Positions 8,370 to 17,634 of a DNA stretch of 64,000 nucleotides are shown here, piece by piece (the stretch's first letter is position 1; every line of letters starts with the position of its first letter). Below the pieces are notes generated by a model that was not told the DNA's origin, ran no database searches, and saw only the letters and a program-made list of their open reading frames with translations. The position numbers and the translations under genes were made by a program. The DNA lies in assembly GCA_963739975.1 (NCBI GenBank), contig CAVUCK010000026.1:41846-105845 (forward strand). The letters run 5' to 3'. Origin of the DNA: JALZMG01 sp963739975. Lineage in GTDB: Bacteria; Actinomycetota; Acidimicrobiia; Acidimicrobiales; Ilumatobacteraceae.

Positions 8370-10184
8370 TCAACCCCGGCGCAAGTCGCGCAGGTTGGCC
8401 ACGAGCACCGCGACGGCGAGGGCGAGGAGCAGGATGCCGACGACGATCCGCCACCGGTCGACGACACCTTCCACGACGGCCAGCGCGACACTGCCGGCCA
8501 CCAGCACCACGACCAGCGAAACGAAGAACGACGCGAAGCGCCGTCGCGCCAGCGCTTCGACGGCGAGGAAGACGACGGCGAACAAAGCCGCGCCGACGAC
8601 AGGGCCGACGGTCGGCGCGATGATCAGCCACGCCGCGGCGGCGAACAGGAGCGGCGAGCTCACGGTCGACCAGATCCGCAGGAACCGGGTCCGGGGGTCC
8701 TTGACCTGCGCCGACGGGAGCACCTTGTGGCGGATGTGGGCCTGCGCCGGCTCGGGGTCGAGCGGGCCGGCCAAGGCCTCGAGGTGGGCCGCCCGTTCGG
8801 CGACGAGAAGCGCTCGGTCCTGGGCGATCCGGTTCAAGGCCTGTTCGGCGGCGTGGATCTCGGTGCGGCGCTCCGAAACGACGTCGGCCAGGTCGGGCCG
8901 GGCGCGCAACGACGCCGTCGACGCCAAGCGGGCGCGCACCTCGGCGCGGCGTCGGACGAGCTCGGCGTCCAGCTCGTCGATCGCCGTCCCGATCTCAACG
9001 ACGCGTGACTGCACGTACGCCGATGCCTCTGCCGCCGTCGCCGGGACCTTCTGGAGTCCGGCCCATCCCAACGGGTCGAACCACGATTGGCGCACGGCCC
9101 CGCCGCGTTCGTAGCGCGGTCCCGCCGGGGCGCGCTCGCCGCCGAAGCGATCCCGTGTGTCGAGGCCCCACAGGCCGCGATAGGCCACGACCCACGGCGT
9201 GGCCTCGTCGATCAGCACGGGCGTCCACGGGCGTGCGCCCTCCGGGCCGATGGCCGGGCCGTCGCCGCGGGAGTAGTCGACGAACGGGATGCCCACGCCC
9301 TGGGCGATCTCGCCCCTGGACCACGGGGCGAGGAGTCGGGCGACGGCCTGGAACAGGCGTAGCACGCCGCGCAGCGACCGCGGTGGTTGCACGGCCGTGA
9401 CGTACTCGCCGGCGACGAACGCTCCGGAGTGGGACCCGGCGCCGGCGAACACGACCGGGTGATCCCCGGTGCGCACCAGCTCCGGATCGTCCCATCGTCG
9501 ACGGAGATCGTCGCCGACCTCGTCGTGGGCCGAGAACGCCACCCAGCCCGGCCGGCACTCGCCGTCGGCCCCCTCCGTGAGGTAGATCGTGACCTGCTCC
9601 CAGTCGGCCTCGTGGTCGTTGGCACCGCCGAAGCTGGAACGCCAGTCGTTCATGGCGTAGAAGAACCAGTACTGGAGCACGACGTAGCCGCCCTCGCGCA
9701 GGACGCGCCCGTAGTACGGGTGAAGGGTGGGGTCGAGACGCTGGCGGTAGAGCTGCTCGGCGGCGCCGACCACGCCACCGGGGACCGTCCCGCGGAGCAG
9801 CAGGCTGACCCTGAACAACGCGTCGAGCGCCCTCGACAGCAGGCCGACATGGGCGAACCGGCTGCCGGACCGGAACCGGGGCCGGTCGGGGCGCCGCCGC
9901 CACGACCGAGACTCCCGCCGTCCCAGCGGTCGATCGACGAACCGCAACGACAGGTCGGCACCGCGCCGCGCCGCCGCTTCGGCGGCGAGACGATCGATCG
10001 TCAGCTCGCCGACCGGCACGACGCATCGCGCCGACTCGTCGGGATCGAGCTCCCACAGGGAGCAGGAGGCGACGTAGGGCTCGACCGCGGTCGGGAGGAA
10101 CAGCTCGCCGTTGGTGAAGCGCACGACCGGCTCGAAGGAGCGCAGGAGGGCCCGATCGTCGTCGGCGGTGGGCACGGCGATCAC
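8370..10184 (-). CDS. Vps62-like protein with coiled coil and C-terminal membrane helices
   Basis: About 604 residues. The N-terminal 430 residues include an aromatic segment with LQYWFFYAMNDWRSSFGG and DWEQVTIYL, and a later SGAFVAGEYVTAV, which resemble the Vps62/DUF946 fold found in secretory and surface proteins. Then follow a coiled coil (about 440-510, AAEQALNRIAQDRALLVAER) and four membrane helices in the last 100 residues. I choose GTG 10184 because it overlaps the upstream stop as GTGA; ATG 10208 is an alternative. The coupling suggests that it works with the pseudokinase-flippase protein. No enzymatic role is visible. Confidence 0.65.
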   Translation of the reverse strand: MIAVPTADDDRALLRSFEPVVRFTNGELFLPTAVEPYVASCSLWELDPDESARCVVPVGELTIDRLAAEAAARRGADLSLRFVDRPLGRRESRSWRRRPDRPRFRSGSRFAHVGLLSRALDALFRVSLLLRGTVPGGVVGAAEQLYRQRLDPTLHPYYGRVLREGGYVVLQYWFFYAMNDWRSSFGGANDHEADWEQVTIYLTEGADGECRPGWVAFSAHDEVGDDLRRRWDDPELVRTGDHPVVFAGAGSHSGAFVAGEYVTAVQPPRSLRGVLRLFQAVARLLAPWSRGEIAQGVGIPFVDYSRGDGPAIGPEGARPWTPVLIDEATPWVVAYRGLWGLDTRDRFGGERAPAGPRYERGGAVRQSWFDPLGWAGLQKVPATAAEASAYVQSRVVEIGTAIDELDAELVRRRAEVRARLASTASLRARPDLADVVSERRTEIHAAEQALNRIAQDRALLVAERAAHLEALAGPLDPEPAQAHIRHKVLPSAQVKDPRTRFLRIWSTVSSPLLFAAAAWLIIAPTVGPVVGAALFAVVFLAVEALARRRFASFFVSLVVVLVAGSVALAVVEGVVDRWRIVVGILLLALAVAVLVANLRDLRRG

Positions 10185-12568
10185 AGGTACCGCTTGCGGA
10201 TGAGCCATCGGTAGCAGAACCCTCCCCAGATGGGCGGCAGGTAGAAGGTACCGAAGCGGTACGCCAGCGCAGCGGCAAATGCCGTCTCGGGCGACAGGCC
10301 GACGGTGGTCAGCCCGAGCGTCAGGCCGGCCTCGGTGACACCGATGCCCCCGGGGATCGGCATCAGGCCGGCGAACAGCGAGACCAGGGTGTTGATGACG
10401 ATCAGCTGGCTCAGCGAGACGTCGTCGCCGAACCCTCGTACGCAGGCGCCGAGGGCGACGGCGAAGAGCACCTGGTTGGCGAGGTTGCCCGCCACCAGCT
10501 GGACGAGCTTGGTTGGTGAGCGCAGCACGCTGAGCGCCGTCGCGGCGTCGCGGACGGCGCTCACCACTCGCCGGCGGACGGCCGAGAAGGCGAGGGCGAC
10601 GACGGCGAGGACGACCAGAACGGCGATCACGATCAACGAGATCGTGATGAGCCCGCTCAGCTGATCCGGATCGAGGTCCAGCTCGAACTCGACGTCGGCG
10701 ACGAAGAGCAGGGTGACGAGGAGGAGGATCTGCACGACGAACCCGGCCACGGAGTCGATGACCCCGGCCGAGATCGCCGCCGTCGGTCGCACGCCGAACC
10801 GCTGGAAGAACCGGACGTTCGTGGCGACGCGCGCCGCCGTGCTCGGGATGGCCAGGTTGACGTAGGTGATCGCGTACTGCAGCACGAGCAGCGGGCCGAA
10901 CGGCAACGGTTGGTTGAGCGAACCGAGCGTGCTGATGGCGGAGGGGATGCGCGCGAGCTGGGCGAGGAGCAGCGCGAAGGCCAGCCACCACCACGAGGCA
11001 TTGACGAGCTCTTCGGCGAAGGTCTCCAGGTCGAGGTCGCTGAACAGTCCGATGAGGGAGTAGGCGGCCAAGGCGAGGAGCGCGAGGTTGAGCAGCGATC
11101 CCCAGGTGACGCGACGCAGCTTGACGAGCGGCTGCTCCTCGGCGCCGACCAGCTCGGCGAACCGCTTGCGGGTGGCGTCGAGATCGACGTCGGTATCGCC
11201 GAGCATCGTGCGCAGCAGCGGGGGGACGGCGGCCTCCTGGAGGTACGGGAGCGTCTCGAGCAGCCCGTCGTCGCCGAGGTGCCGGCGGGCGATGGCCAGC
11301 GCCTGGTCCTCGTCGACCAGCAGGATCGACAGGGCGAGCACCTGGGCGCGGTCGCGCAGTCGCGAGGACGGTTCTGCCGATACTGACGCCGAGGACAGGT
11401 CGCTCAGCGCGAAGGTGCCGTCGGGGCGGAGCACGACTCGATCGACGTCGACCTGGCGATGGGTGATCCCGATGGCGTGGAGTCCGGTCACCGCCGACCA
11501 CAGGCTGGCGAGTGCGTTGTCCGTGATCGGCGCGCCGGCCGTCAACGCCTCCGAGAGCGTGGTCCCGTCGCGCCGGACGACGACGAGTGCGTCGCCGCGC
11601 CCGGCGCTCCCCGCCGTCACGAGGTGCGGGACGGGGACGCCGGACCGCTCGGCCAGCAGGGTCACGAACCCCTCGTGCTCGACCAGCTCGATGCGTGACA
11701 GCCGGGCGGTGCGGTTGGTGTCCCGGTACCACGCCAGGCGCCAGAGCGTGGAAAGAACCTGGCCGTCCCACGCGTCGCGCCCGTAGACCTTGACGAGCAG
11801 CGGCCCGTCGGTGTCGGCTCCCTCGAACAGCACGGCGCCCCCACGGTGCATCGCCAGCGGCCGCAAGTCGTCGACGTGGATCCCGAGTTGCTCGAGGGCG
11901 ATGCGGATCCTCGCCGCATCCGGCCGACCGCCGGGGGAGCCGACGACGAGATGGACGGCGGCTGAACCGAGCAGGCCGATGGCGATCGCCGCGATTCCGC
12001 CCGAGGCGAACGTGGCACCGAGGAACACCGCGGCGGTGAACTGGGCGCCGATGAGCCATCGACCGAGGTGGCGATAGGGCAGGGTGAGGTGTGGCGAGGC
12101 CGAGGAGATCGCCGCGGTCGTGACGGTCAGGAGGCCGGGCGGGAAGCCCGGCGGTCCGTCGACGTCGGCGAGGTCGGTGACGACGTGCCAGGCGTCGTCG
12201 CCGGCTACCGCGCCGGCCAGCAGGGCCACGGCGACGGCGGCGACGGTGGACGCCACGATGTCCCGGGCCAGCGACAGCCGCCGTCGGACCAGCGCCGCGG
12301 CCAAAAGGAACACCGCCCATGCACCCGCCGCCAGGATGGCCGGCTTCCAGAGGGCATCGAGGAAGCCCGGCAACGATCGGAGCAGCTCGGACAACGCCAG
12401 GTCGAGGTCGGCACCGATGCGCGAGATCGCGCCGGCGACCACCAGCACGACGACGCTGGCGATGGCGAGGGCGGCGTCCGTCGGGCGTCGGGCGCGTGGT
12501 TCACCGTCGGGCGACGCGAACAGTGGCGACCCCTGCGCCGAGGTCCACACCCGGGTCCCCGTCGGCAC
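10181..12568 (-). CDS. Kinase-like domain fused to an LPG-synthase-type flippase domain
   Basis: A 795-residue protein. Residues about 30-210 contain five or six membrane helices. Residues about 240-440 resemble a protein-kinase fold: LLVKVYGRD offers a lysine, and the catalytic-loop position reads ITHRQVDVDRVVL, followed by LSDLSSA in place of DFG. Residues about 480-795 are the UPF0104/LPG-synthase TM domain (LRIPSAISTLG-type start; LMPIPGGIGVTEAGL), related to MprF/AglD flippases. The kinase-like part may be inactive or bind a phosphorylated lipid. The start is leaderless in appearance: TACGAT (12575-12580) lies 6 nt before GTG. Confidence 0.8.
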   Translation of the reverse strand: MPTGTRVWTSAQGSPLFASPDGEPRARRPTDAALAIASVVVLVVAGAISRIGADLDLALSELLRSLPGFLDALWKPAILAAGAWAVFLLAAALVRRRLSLARDIVASTVAAVAVALLAGAVAGDDAWHVVTDLADVDGPPGFPPGLLTVTTAAISSASPHLTLPYRHLGRWLIGAQFTAAVFLGATFASGGIAAIAIGLLGSAAVHLVVGSPGGRPDAARIRIALEQLGIHVDDLRPLAMHRGGAVLFEGADTDGPLLVKVYGRDAWDGQVLSTLWRLAWYRDTNRTARLSRIELVEHEGFVTLLAERSGVPVPHLVTAGSAGRGDALVVVRRDGTTLSEALTAGAPITDNALASLWSAVTGLHAIGITHRQVDVDRVVLRPDGTFALSDLSSASVSAEPSSRLRDRAQVLALSILLVDEDQALAIARRHLGDDGLLETLPYLQEAAVPPLLRTMLGDTDVDLDATRKRFAELVGAEEQPLVKLRRVTWGSLLNLALLALAAYSLIGLFSDLDLETFAEELVNASWWWLAFALLLAQLARIPSAISTLGSLNQPLPFGPLLVLQYAITYVNLAIPSTAARVATNVRFFQRFGVRPTAAISAGVIDSVAGFVVQILLLVTLLFVADVEFELDLDPDQLSGLITISLIVIAVLVVLAVVALAFSAVRRRVVSAVRDAATALSVLRSPTKLVQLVAGNLANQVLFAVALGACVRGFGDDVSLSQLIVINTLVSLFAGLMPIPGGIGVTEAGLTLGLTTVGLSPETAFAAALAYRFGTFYLPPIWGGFCYRWLIRKRYL

Positions 12569-12695
12569 GTCGGCATCGTACGACGGCGGCCGAGCCGGTC
12601 ACGGCTTATCGAGCGGCGGGGTGCTGGCAACTCTCTGGTCGGATCGCCATCGTTTTCGATGGCGCTGCTGACTCAGAACCTGAACCTGCCCGCGG

Positions 12696-13448
12696 TCACT
12701 GGCCGATGGGCATCCCGCCGTCGACGCGCACCAGCGCACCCGTGGTGAAGCTGGACGCCGGGCTGGCCAGGAACAGCGCCGCCGTGACGATCTCCTCTGG
12801 ACGGCCGGGGCGGCCGAGGGCGCTGTCGTTGCGCTCTCGCGCTTCCTCGGGCCAGGCCTTGGAGATGTCGGTGAGGAACGGGCCGGGGGACAGCGTGTTG
12901 ACGCGCACCTTCGGTCCGTACTCGGCCGCCAGCGACCGGGACATCGCGTTGAGGGCCGCCTTGGCGCTGCCGTACGGGATCACCCCAGGCATCGGCACGA
13001 GCGAACCCGACGACGTGACGTTGATGATCGCCCCGCCATCGCCGTCGCTCATCCGCTTGGCGATCTGCGATGCCAGCCGGAACGGGCCCTTGAAGTTGAG
13101 GCCGACCACGCTGTCGAAGAGGGCCTCGGTCACCTCGTGGCTGGCCATGGGCGGGCTCATGCCGGCGTTGTTGACGAGCACATCGACGCGCCCGAACTCG
13201 GCGTAGGCGATCTCGATCAGGGCGTCGATCGAGTCCCACCGGGCGGCGTGGACCGGGGCGGCGAGCGCCCGCCGTCCGAGCGATCTGATCTCCGCGGCGA
13301 CGGCCTCGCAGTTCTCGAGCTTGCGGCTGGCGATGATCACGTCGGCGCCGTGCTCGGCGAAGGCGCGGACCATCTGCAGCCCGAGCCCGCGGCTGCCTCC
13401 GGTCACCAGCGCCACCTTGTCGGTCAGGTCGAAGCAGGGGTCGATCAC
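12696..13448 (-). CDS. Short-chain dehydrogenase/reductase
   Basis: A 250-residue classical SDR, an NAD(P)-dependent oxidoreductase. It shows the cofactor loop TGGSRGLG (16-23), NNAG (about 92-95), the catalytic serine region NVTSSGS, and Y-G-S-A-K (about 160-164) for Tyr and Lys. SRK after the second strand leans towards NADP(H). It ends with LVRVDGGMPIGQ, the usual SDR tail. Substrate unknown. It is separated from its neighbours on both sides and probably transcribed alone or with the following small gene upstream. Confidence 0.92.
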   Translation of the reverse strand: MIDPCFDLTDKVALVTGGSRGLGLQMVRAFAEHGADVIIASRKLENCEAVAAEIRSLGRRALAAPVHAARWDSIDALIEIAYAEFGRVDVLVNNAGMSPPMASHEVTEALFDSVVGLNFKGPFRLASQIAKRMSDGDGGAIINVTSSGSLVPMPGVIPYGSAKAALNAMSRSLAAEYGPKVRVNTLSPGPFLTDISKAWPEEARERNDSALGRPGRPEEIVTAALFLASPASSFTTGALVRVDGGMPIGQ

Positions 13449-13470
13449 GGCGTGAGCTGGGTCGACACCG

Positions 13471-13686
13471 TTAGGCGGCGGCGACCGCCAGGCGCGCCTC
13501 CAGGGGACGGAACACCGCCACGTCCGGGAGCTGCGACCGGTGCGCCCACACCGGGCGCTCGTCGTCGAGGAGGTCGAGGAGGATCACGTCGTCATCCGTG
13601 ACGAGCATCGCCACCGCTGTCCGTCGTTCGCCCTTCCAGGTGAACTCGAAGACGTCGCCGCCCGTCACCCGCTCGATCTCGTCCAT
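13471..13686 (-). CDS. Hypothetical 71-residue protein
   Basis: Starts at ATG 13686 (MDEIERVTGGDVFEFTWKG) and ends 22 bp before the SDR start on the same strand. The composition suggests a small beta-rich soluble domain: AVAMLVTDDDVILLDLLDDERPVWAHRSQ has regular hydrophobic alternation. Codon use matches real genes. I do not recognise the family. It may share a transcript with the SDR. Confidence 0.55.
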   Translation of the reverse strand: MDEIERVTGGDVFEFTWKGERRTAVAMLVTDDDVILLDLLDDERPVWAHRSQLPDVAVFRPLEARLAVAAA

Positions 13687-13785
13687 GGGACCACGATCCG
13701 TCGCGCCACATGAGACCCGCGTGAGGTCGCCGTGAACCTCACGTTGATGCGGTTCCCACCCCTGCTCAACGGGTAGATTGCCGAT

Positions 13786-14274
13786 GTGGGCAGGCTCTGC
13801 GAGCGTCCAGGTTGCTCGGACGAGGCGTCGATGTCGTTCGGATTCGATGCCGATCGGCTGCTCGTCTGGATCAGCGTGCGCCGGCCGCTCGCCGACCCGA
13901 TGCAGTCCGGCTCGCTGTGCCGCCGCCACGCCGACGCGATGGTCGTGCCACGGGGCTGGACGCTCGACGACCGCCGGGAACCCGGCCCGCGGCTCTTCCC
14001 GGCCGCCGCCGCACCGGCGGCGATCGATGCACCGAGCCCGCGGGCGACCCGGGCCCGTCGGCGGGGCAAGGGCGCCGACGCGACGCGGCAGCTGGCGCTC
14101 GATGACCAGGTGCGCACCGTTGCCGACGTCGCTGGGCCGATGTCCGACCCGGACCGCACCGCGCCGATCCCGTGGTCGCCCGTGTTCGACGAGGCCGACG
14201 ATCTCGACGGGATCCTGTCCGCCGACACCCCGCTGCTCGCCCGAGCGTTCCGCGGCGCCGATCGTCGGCGCTGA
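13786..14274 (+). CDS. DUF3499 family protein
   Basis: A 162-residue actinobacterial protein of unknown function. RLCERPGCSDEA at the start and LCRRHADAMVVPRGWTL near residue 45 give the two Cys pairs and C-x2-H of DUF3499, probably a small zinc site. The C-terminal half is low complexity. GTG 13786 is the start; TAGATT lies 6 nt upstream with no ribosome site, so translation is probably leaderless. The next gene starts 6 bp after its stop. Confidence 0.85.
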   Translation: MGRLCERPGCSDEASMSFGFDADRLLVWISVRRPLADPMQSGSLCRRHADAMVVPRGWTLDDRREPGPRLFPAAAAPAAIDAPSPRATRARRRGKGADATRQLALDDQVRTVADVAGPMSDPDRTAPIPWSPVFDEADDLDGILSADTPLLARAFRGADRRR

Positions 14275-14280
14275 CCGCCG

Positions 14281-14730
14281 GTGCGATCCACGGTCACCGC
14301 CGTCGTCACGGGTGCGTCCCCGCCGGAGGTGTTCGCTCAGGTCGAGTCGCTCGACACGTACCCGGCGTGGCTGCGCCTCGTGCACCGCGTCGAGCCGCAC
14401 GAACCTGAGGACGGTCGGCCGGCGTGGCAGGTCGAGCTGCGGGCGCGCGTCGGACCGTTCGCCCGCTCCAAGCGCCTGCGGATGGTCCGCACCGTGTTCG
14501 AGCCGGGCCGGCGGGTGAAGTTCGAGCGGGTGCAGGACGACGACCGCGACCACGCCGAGTGGATCCTGGAGGCGGAGGTGGCCCCTGACCCGGACGGCAC
14601 GCTGCTGACGATGGACCTCGAGTACACGGGGGAGCTGTGGGGCGACTCGTTGCTGCAGCCGCTGCTCGACGACGAGGTCCGGCGGGGCAAGCGAGCCCTG
14701 CAGGACATCGTCACCGCCGGTACGCGCTGA
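14281..14730 (+). CDS. SRPBCC/polyketide cyclase-like lipid-binding protein
   Basis: A 149-residue START-like fold protein. ASPPEVFAQVESLDTYPAWLRLV is the classic opening helix of the SRPBCC family; WQVELRARVGPFARSKRLRM and the late E-x-TGELWG follow. Such proteins bind hydrophobic ligands. It follows the DUF3499 gene closely and likely shares its transcript. Its last 20 bp overlap the 3' end of the opposing ABC ATPase gene. Confidence 0.82.
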   Translation: MRSTVTAVVTGASPPEVFAQVESLDTYPAWLRLVHRVEPHEPEDGRPAWQVELRARVGPFARSKRLRMVRTVFEPGRRVKFERVQDDDRDHAEWILEAEVAPDPDGTLLTMDLEYTGELWGDSLLQPLLDDEVRRGKRALQDIVTAGTR

Positions 14731-15493
14731 GCCGACCACCCCGGCGTTCGAGCTGCAGCGCCAGCCCGAAGCACTCACTCAACGCCTCGGCGTCGAGGAC
14801 ATCTCCGATCGGTCCCGACACGAGGATCCGCCCCGCCTTGAGCAGCGCGACGTGGGTCATCGACCCCGGGACGTCCTCGACGTGGTGGCTGACCAGCACG
14901 AGCGGGAGCGGGTCCGGACCGCTGGCGACGGCGTCGAGTGCGGCGACGAGCTGCTCCCGGCCGGCCAGGTCCAGGCCGGCCGACGGCTCATCGAGCAGCA
15001 GCATCGACGGGGCGTTGGCCAACGCCCTGGCCAGGAGCACCCGCTGACGTTCGCCGGAGGACAGCGAACCGAACGAGCGCTCGGCGAACGGCGCCACGCC
15101 GACCCGCTCGAGCGCTGCGGCGGCGCTGACGTCATCGGCGGCGTCGTACCGGTTCCACCAGGGCTCGAGGGCGGCGAACCGGGCCGTCCGCACGACGTCG
15201 AGGGCTGACAGCTCGGGACGCAGGCGGTCGGCCAGGGCCGCCGACAGGAAACCGATGCGCCGGCGCAGGCGGCGGACATCGACACGCCCGAGGCGCTCGC
15301 CGAGCACCTCTACCGTGCCGGTCGTCGGATGGTCCCAACACCCGGCGACTCGCACCAGCGTGGTCTTCCCGCTGCCGTTGGCGCCGAGCACGAGCCAGCG
15401 CTCTTCCGGCCCGACCTCCAGCGTGACGTCGTGGAGGGCGAACAGCGCTCCGTGACGGACCGAGACCGTGCGCAGGACGAGGGGGGCGGGCAC
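14711..15493 (-). CDS. ABC transporter ATP-binding protein
   Basis: A 260-residue ATPase. Walker A GANGSGKTT (38-45), Q-loop region, signature LSSGERQR (about 145) and Walker B LLLDEPSAGLD (about 167), followed by the switch His in LVSHHVED, are all intact. The sequence resembles the stand-alone molybdate/iron-type ATPases (ModF/YlmA-like). No permease gene is adjacent, so the partner is elsewhere or it acts alone. Its GTG start (15493) has no ribosome site; TAGCAA lies 6 nt upstream, a near match to the leaderless pattern. Confidence 0.9.
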   Translation of the reverse strand: MPAPLVLRTVSVRHGALFALHDVTLEVGPEERWLVLGANGSGKTTLVRVAGCWDHPTTGTVEVLGERLGRVDVRRLRRRIGFLSAALADRLRPELSALDVVRTARFAALEPWWNRYDAADDVSAAAALERVGVAPFAERSFGSLSSGERQRVLLARALANAPSMLLLDEPSAGLDLAGREQLVAALDAVASGPDPLPLVLVSHHVEDVPGSMTHVALLKAGRILVSGPIGDVLDAEALSECFGLALQLERRGGRLSAYRR

Positions 15494-15569
15494 CAGCCGT
15501 TGCTACCAGGTGACGAAAGTTTTACGTCTGGTCGTCATCTGTTCGTCACAAACGGTAGCTTCTCGGCCC

Positions 15570-16988
15570 GTGATCCGCCGCCGGACGTTCGTCGCCGCTG
15601 CACTGGCGACCGTGACCGTCTTCGCCGGACCGGCGTCGACCGGCGCCACCCCGGGACCCGACGAGGAGGCGGCCGCCGAGGCGGCGGAAGCGATCCAGGG
15701 CGCCCGAGACCGGGCCAACGCGGCGGCCGCCGAGTTCTTCGAGGCCCAGTCCGAGCTGGAGCAACTGGCCGACGAGGCCGCCCGGCTGGAGCGGGAGCAG
15801 GCCGAGCTGGAGGCGCAGGTCGAGGCGCTGCGGCGCCGGGTCGAGGACGTTGCCGTGAATCGGTTCCTGGCCAGCGGTTCGTCCGGCATCCCGATCCTGA
15901 CCGACTTCCGCGAGCCGAGCGAGCAACTGCAGGTCGACGTCCTCGTCGGCATCGCCACGGACTCGTCGGCCGACGCCATGGACGAGTACGACCGGTTGTT
16001 CGCCGAGCTCGAGGCGACGCGCCACGCCGTCGCCGACAACCAGGCCGAGCTCGACGAGAAGCGGGCCGAGGCGACGGCGCTGCAACGCGCCGCCGAGGAA
16101 GAGGTCGAGCACCTGCAGCGGGTGGAGGAGCAGCGACTCGAAGACGAGCGCGTCTACCTCGCCTTCCTTGCACAGCAGGCCGAAGAAGCCCGCCAGCGCG
16201 AGGAGCAACGCAAGCGGGAGGAGGCCGAGGCGGCCGCTCGGGCGGAGGCGGAGCGTCAGGCGGCGCTGGCCCGCCAGGCGGCCGAGGAGCAGGCGGCGCG
16301 AGAAGCGGCGTCGGCGGCCGAGGCGGCGGCGGCGCAAGAGGCGGCCGATCGGGCGGCTCGCGACGCGGCGGATGCTGCGGCGGCGGTCGCAGCGGCCGAG
16401 GCGGCCGAGGCGGCCGACGCGGCGGCAGCGCAGGAGGCGGCCAACCGACCGATGGCGCCGGCCCCGGAGGCATCGAGCGACGACGCCGCGGCGTCGTCGG
16501 GCGACGGTGGCGGCGGTGGCGGCGTGGCGGGTGGCGGCGGTGGCGGCGGTGGCGGCGGCGGTGGCGGCAGTGGCGGCAGTGGCGGCGGTGGCGGTGGCGG
16601 TGGGCTCGTGTGCCCGGTGGCCGGGTCGTCGTCGTACCACGACGGCTGGGGCAACCCGCGCTCGGGCGGCCGACGCCACGAGGGCGTGGACATGATGGCG
16701 CCGACGGGCACGCCGCTCGTGGCCGTGGTGTCGGGCAGCGTCACGTTCAAGCAGAACAGCCTCGGCGGCAACTCCGTGTGGCTGCGCGGGTCGAATGGGG
16801 ACAGCTACTACTACGCCCACCTCAGCAGCTTCGAGGGGTCGAGCCGAGACGTCGGCCAGGGCGAGGTCATCGGGTACGTCGGCGACTCCGGCAACGCGTC
16901 GGGCGTGCCCCACCTCCACTTCGAGGTCCACCCCGGCGGCGGCGCCGCGGTGAACCCGTACCCCTACGTCGTCGCCGCCGGGTGCTAG
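15570..16988 (+). CDS. Secreted M23 peptidase with coiled coil (copy 1)
   Basis: A 472-residue exported cell-wall endopeptidase. A signal peptide (1-25, FVAAALATVTVFAGPASTGA) leads into a long Ala/Glu coiled coil (about 32-300) and a polyglycine linker. The LytM domain (about 365-472) has the zinc ligands in RRHEGVD and VPHLHFEVHP. The coiled coil plus LytM layout recalls EnvC/RipA-type division hydrolases or their regulators. GTG 15570 is preceded at 8 nt by TAGCTT and by no ribosome site, so it is probably leaderless. A paralogue lies at 19682-21241, beyond an IS-rich stretch. Confidence 0.9.
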   Translation: MIRRRTFVAAALATVTVFAGPASTGATPGPDEEAAAEAAEAIQGARDRANAAAAEFFEAQSELEQLADEAARLEREQAELEAQVEALRRRVEDVAVNRFLASGSSGIPILTDFREPSEQLQVDVLVGIATDSSADAMDEYDRLFAELEATRHAVADNQAELDEKRAEATALQRAAEEEVEHLQRVEEQRLEDERVYLAFLAQQAEEARQREEQRKREEAEAAARAEAERQAALARQAAEEQAAREAASAAEAAAAQEAADRAARDAADAAAAVAAAEAAEAADAAAAQEAANRPMAPAPEASSDDAAASSGDGGGGGGVAGGGGGGGGGGGGGSGGSGGGGGGGGLVCPVAGSSSYHDGWGNPRSGGRRHEGVDMMAPTGTPLVAVVSGSVTFKQNSLGGNSVWLRGSNGDSYYYAHLSSFEGSSRDVGQGEVIGYVGDSGNASGVPHLHFEVHPGGGAAVNPYPYVVAAGC

Positions 16989-17022
16989 GGCTCGGGAGCG
17001 AACCGACCGAGCGAACAATCAG

Positions 17023-17074
17023 CGTTTACGTCCGGATCCTGGTTACAGGGGTAACCAGAATCCGGACGTAAACG
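17023..17074 (+). terminator. Very long hairpin after the first M23 gene
   Basis: Two 24-nt arms (17023-17046 and 17051-17074) pair at 23 of 24 positions around a 4-nt loop AGGG. The single mismatch is at 17038/17059. It starts 34 nt after the stop codon and lacks a T-tract. Probably a strong factor-independent or structure-only terminator. Confidence 0.6.
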
Positions 17075-17146
17075 TCACGTTGAGGGCTCGGCCGCCGATC
17101 CTCGACTCTGTCGGTGTTTGAAGCCGGACCGAGTCGAGGAGCCCTT

Positions 17147-17583
17147 GTGGAAACCGATCCTCTGCGCATGTGTGAGCTGCTGGTTGGCCTGCCTGACGTT
17201 GAGGTGGTCGGCGTCGCTGACTGGCCGTCGGGGTTGCGCATCGTTGTGCGCAGCTGCAAGCCACGGCCGTCATGTGCGTGCTGCGGCACCGTGGCGCACG
17301 ATCACGGCCGTCGCGAGGTGGAGCTGATCGATCTGCCGGTGTTCGGCCAACCGACCTGGCTGGTGTGAGTCAAGCAACGCTGGCGCTACCCAACGGCGAC
17401 CGTGCGACGGTGACGTGGACCGAACAGGACCCGAGGATCGCCTCGAGCCGTTGCCAGCTGACGACGAGGCGCGTCACGCGGGTCGCGTTCGGGTTCAAGC
17501 GCTTCGCCCACTACCGGATCCGTGCCCTGCTCTACGCCGGACGACCCAACTGGACACTCCTCGACAACATCACTCCACCCTGA
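17147..17583 (+). pseudogene. ISL3-family transposase, internally deleted and frameshifted
   Basis: The N-terminus has the ISL3 zinc-binding region (C-K-P-R-P-S-C-A-C-C, then LIDLPVFGQPTWLV). An in-frame TGA at 17366-17368 stops it. In the next frame LALPNGDRATVTWTEQDPRI continues the transposase, and the sequence then jumps directly to the family C-terminus (VAFGFKRFAHYRIRALLYAG). The whole DDE catalytic core is absent. GAGGAG precedes GTG 17147, so the original start is intact. A dead element. Confidence 0.8.
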
Positions 17584-17603
17584 AGCGCGGAGCGCCGGTT
17601 TAC

Positions 17604-17630
17604 GGCCTCGGATTCCGCGAGTGGGGACGG
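17604..17630. repeat. ISL3-type terminal inverted repeat
   Basis: GGCCTCGGATTC then GCGAGTGGGGACGG matches the ISL3 end pattern (GGCTCT...GAGTGGGGA). It borders the minus-strand transposase fragment that ends at 17635. Confidence 0.5.
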
Positions 17631-17634
17631 TAAC

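Noticed and set aside
8370..12320. A single 1316-codon open frame on the minus strand.
   Set aside because: Only its last 600 codons look like protein. The first part is an Arg/Pro-rich shadow of the pseudokinase-flippase gene in another frame; high GC removes stop codons.
15494..15569. A c-di-AMP (ydaO-type) riboswitch upstream of the M23 gene, as seen before some actinobacterial wall hydrolases.
   Set aside because: Only 76 bp are available, no conserved core is visible, and the promoter appears to start transcription at the GTG.
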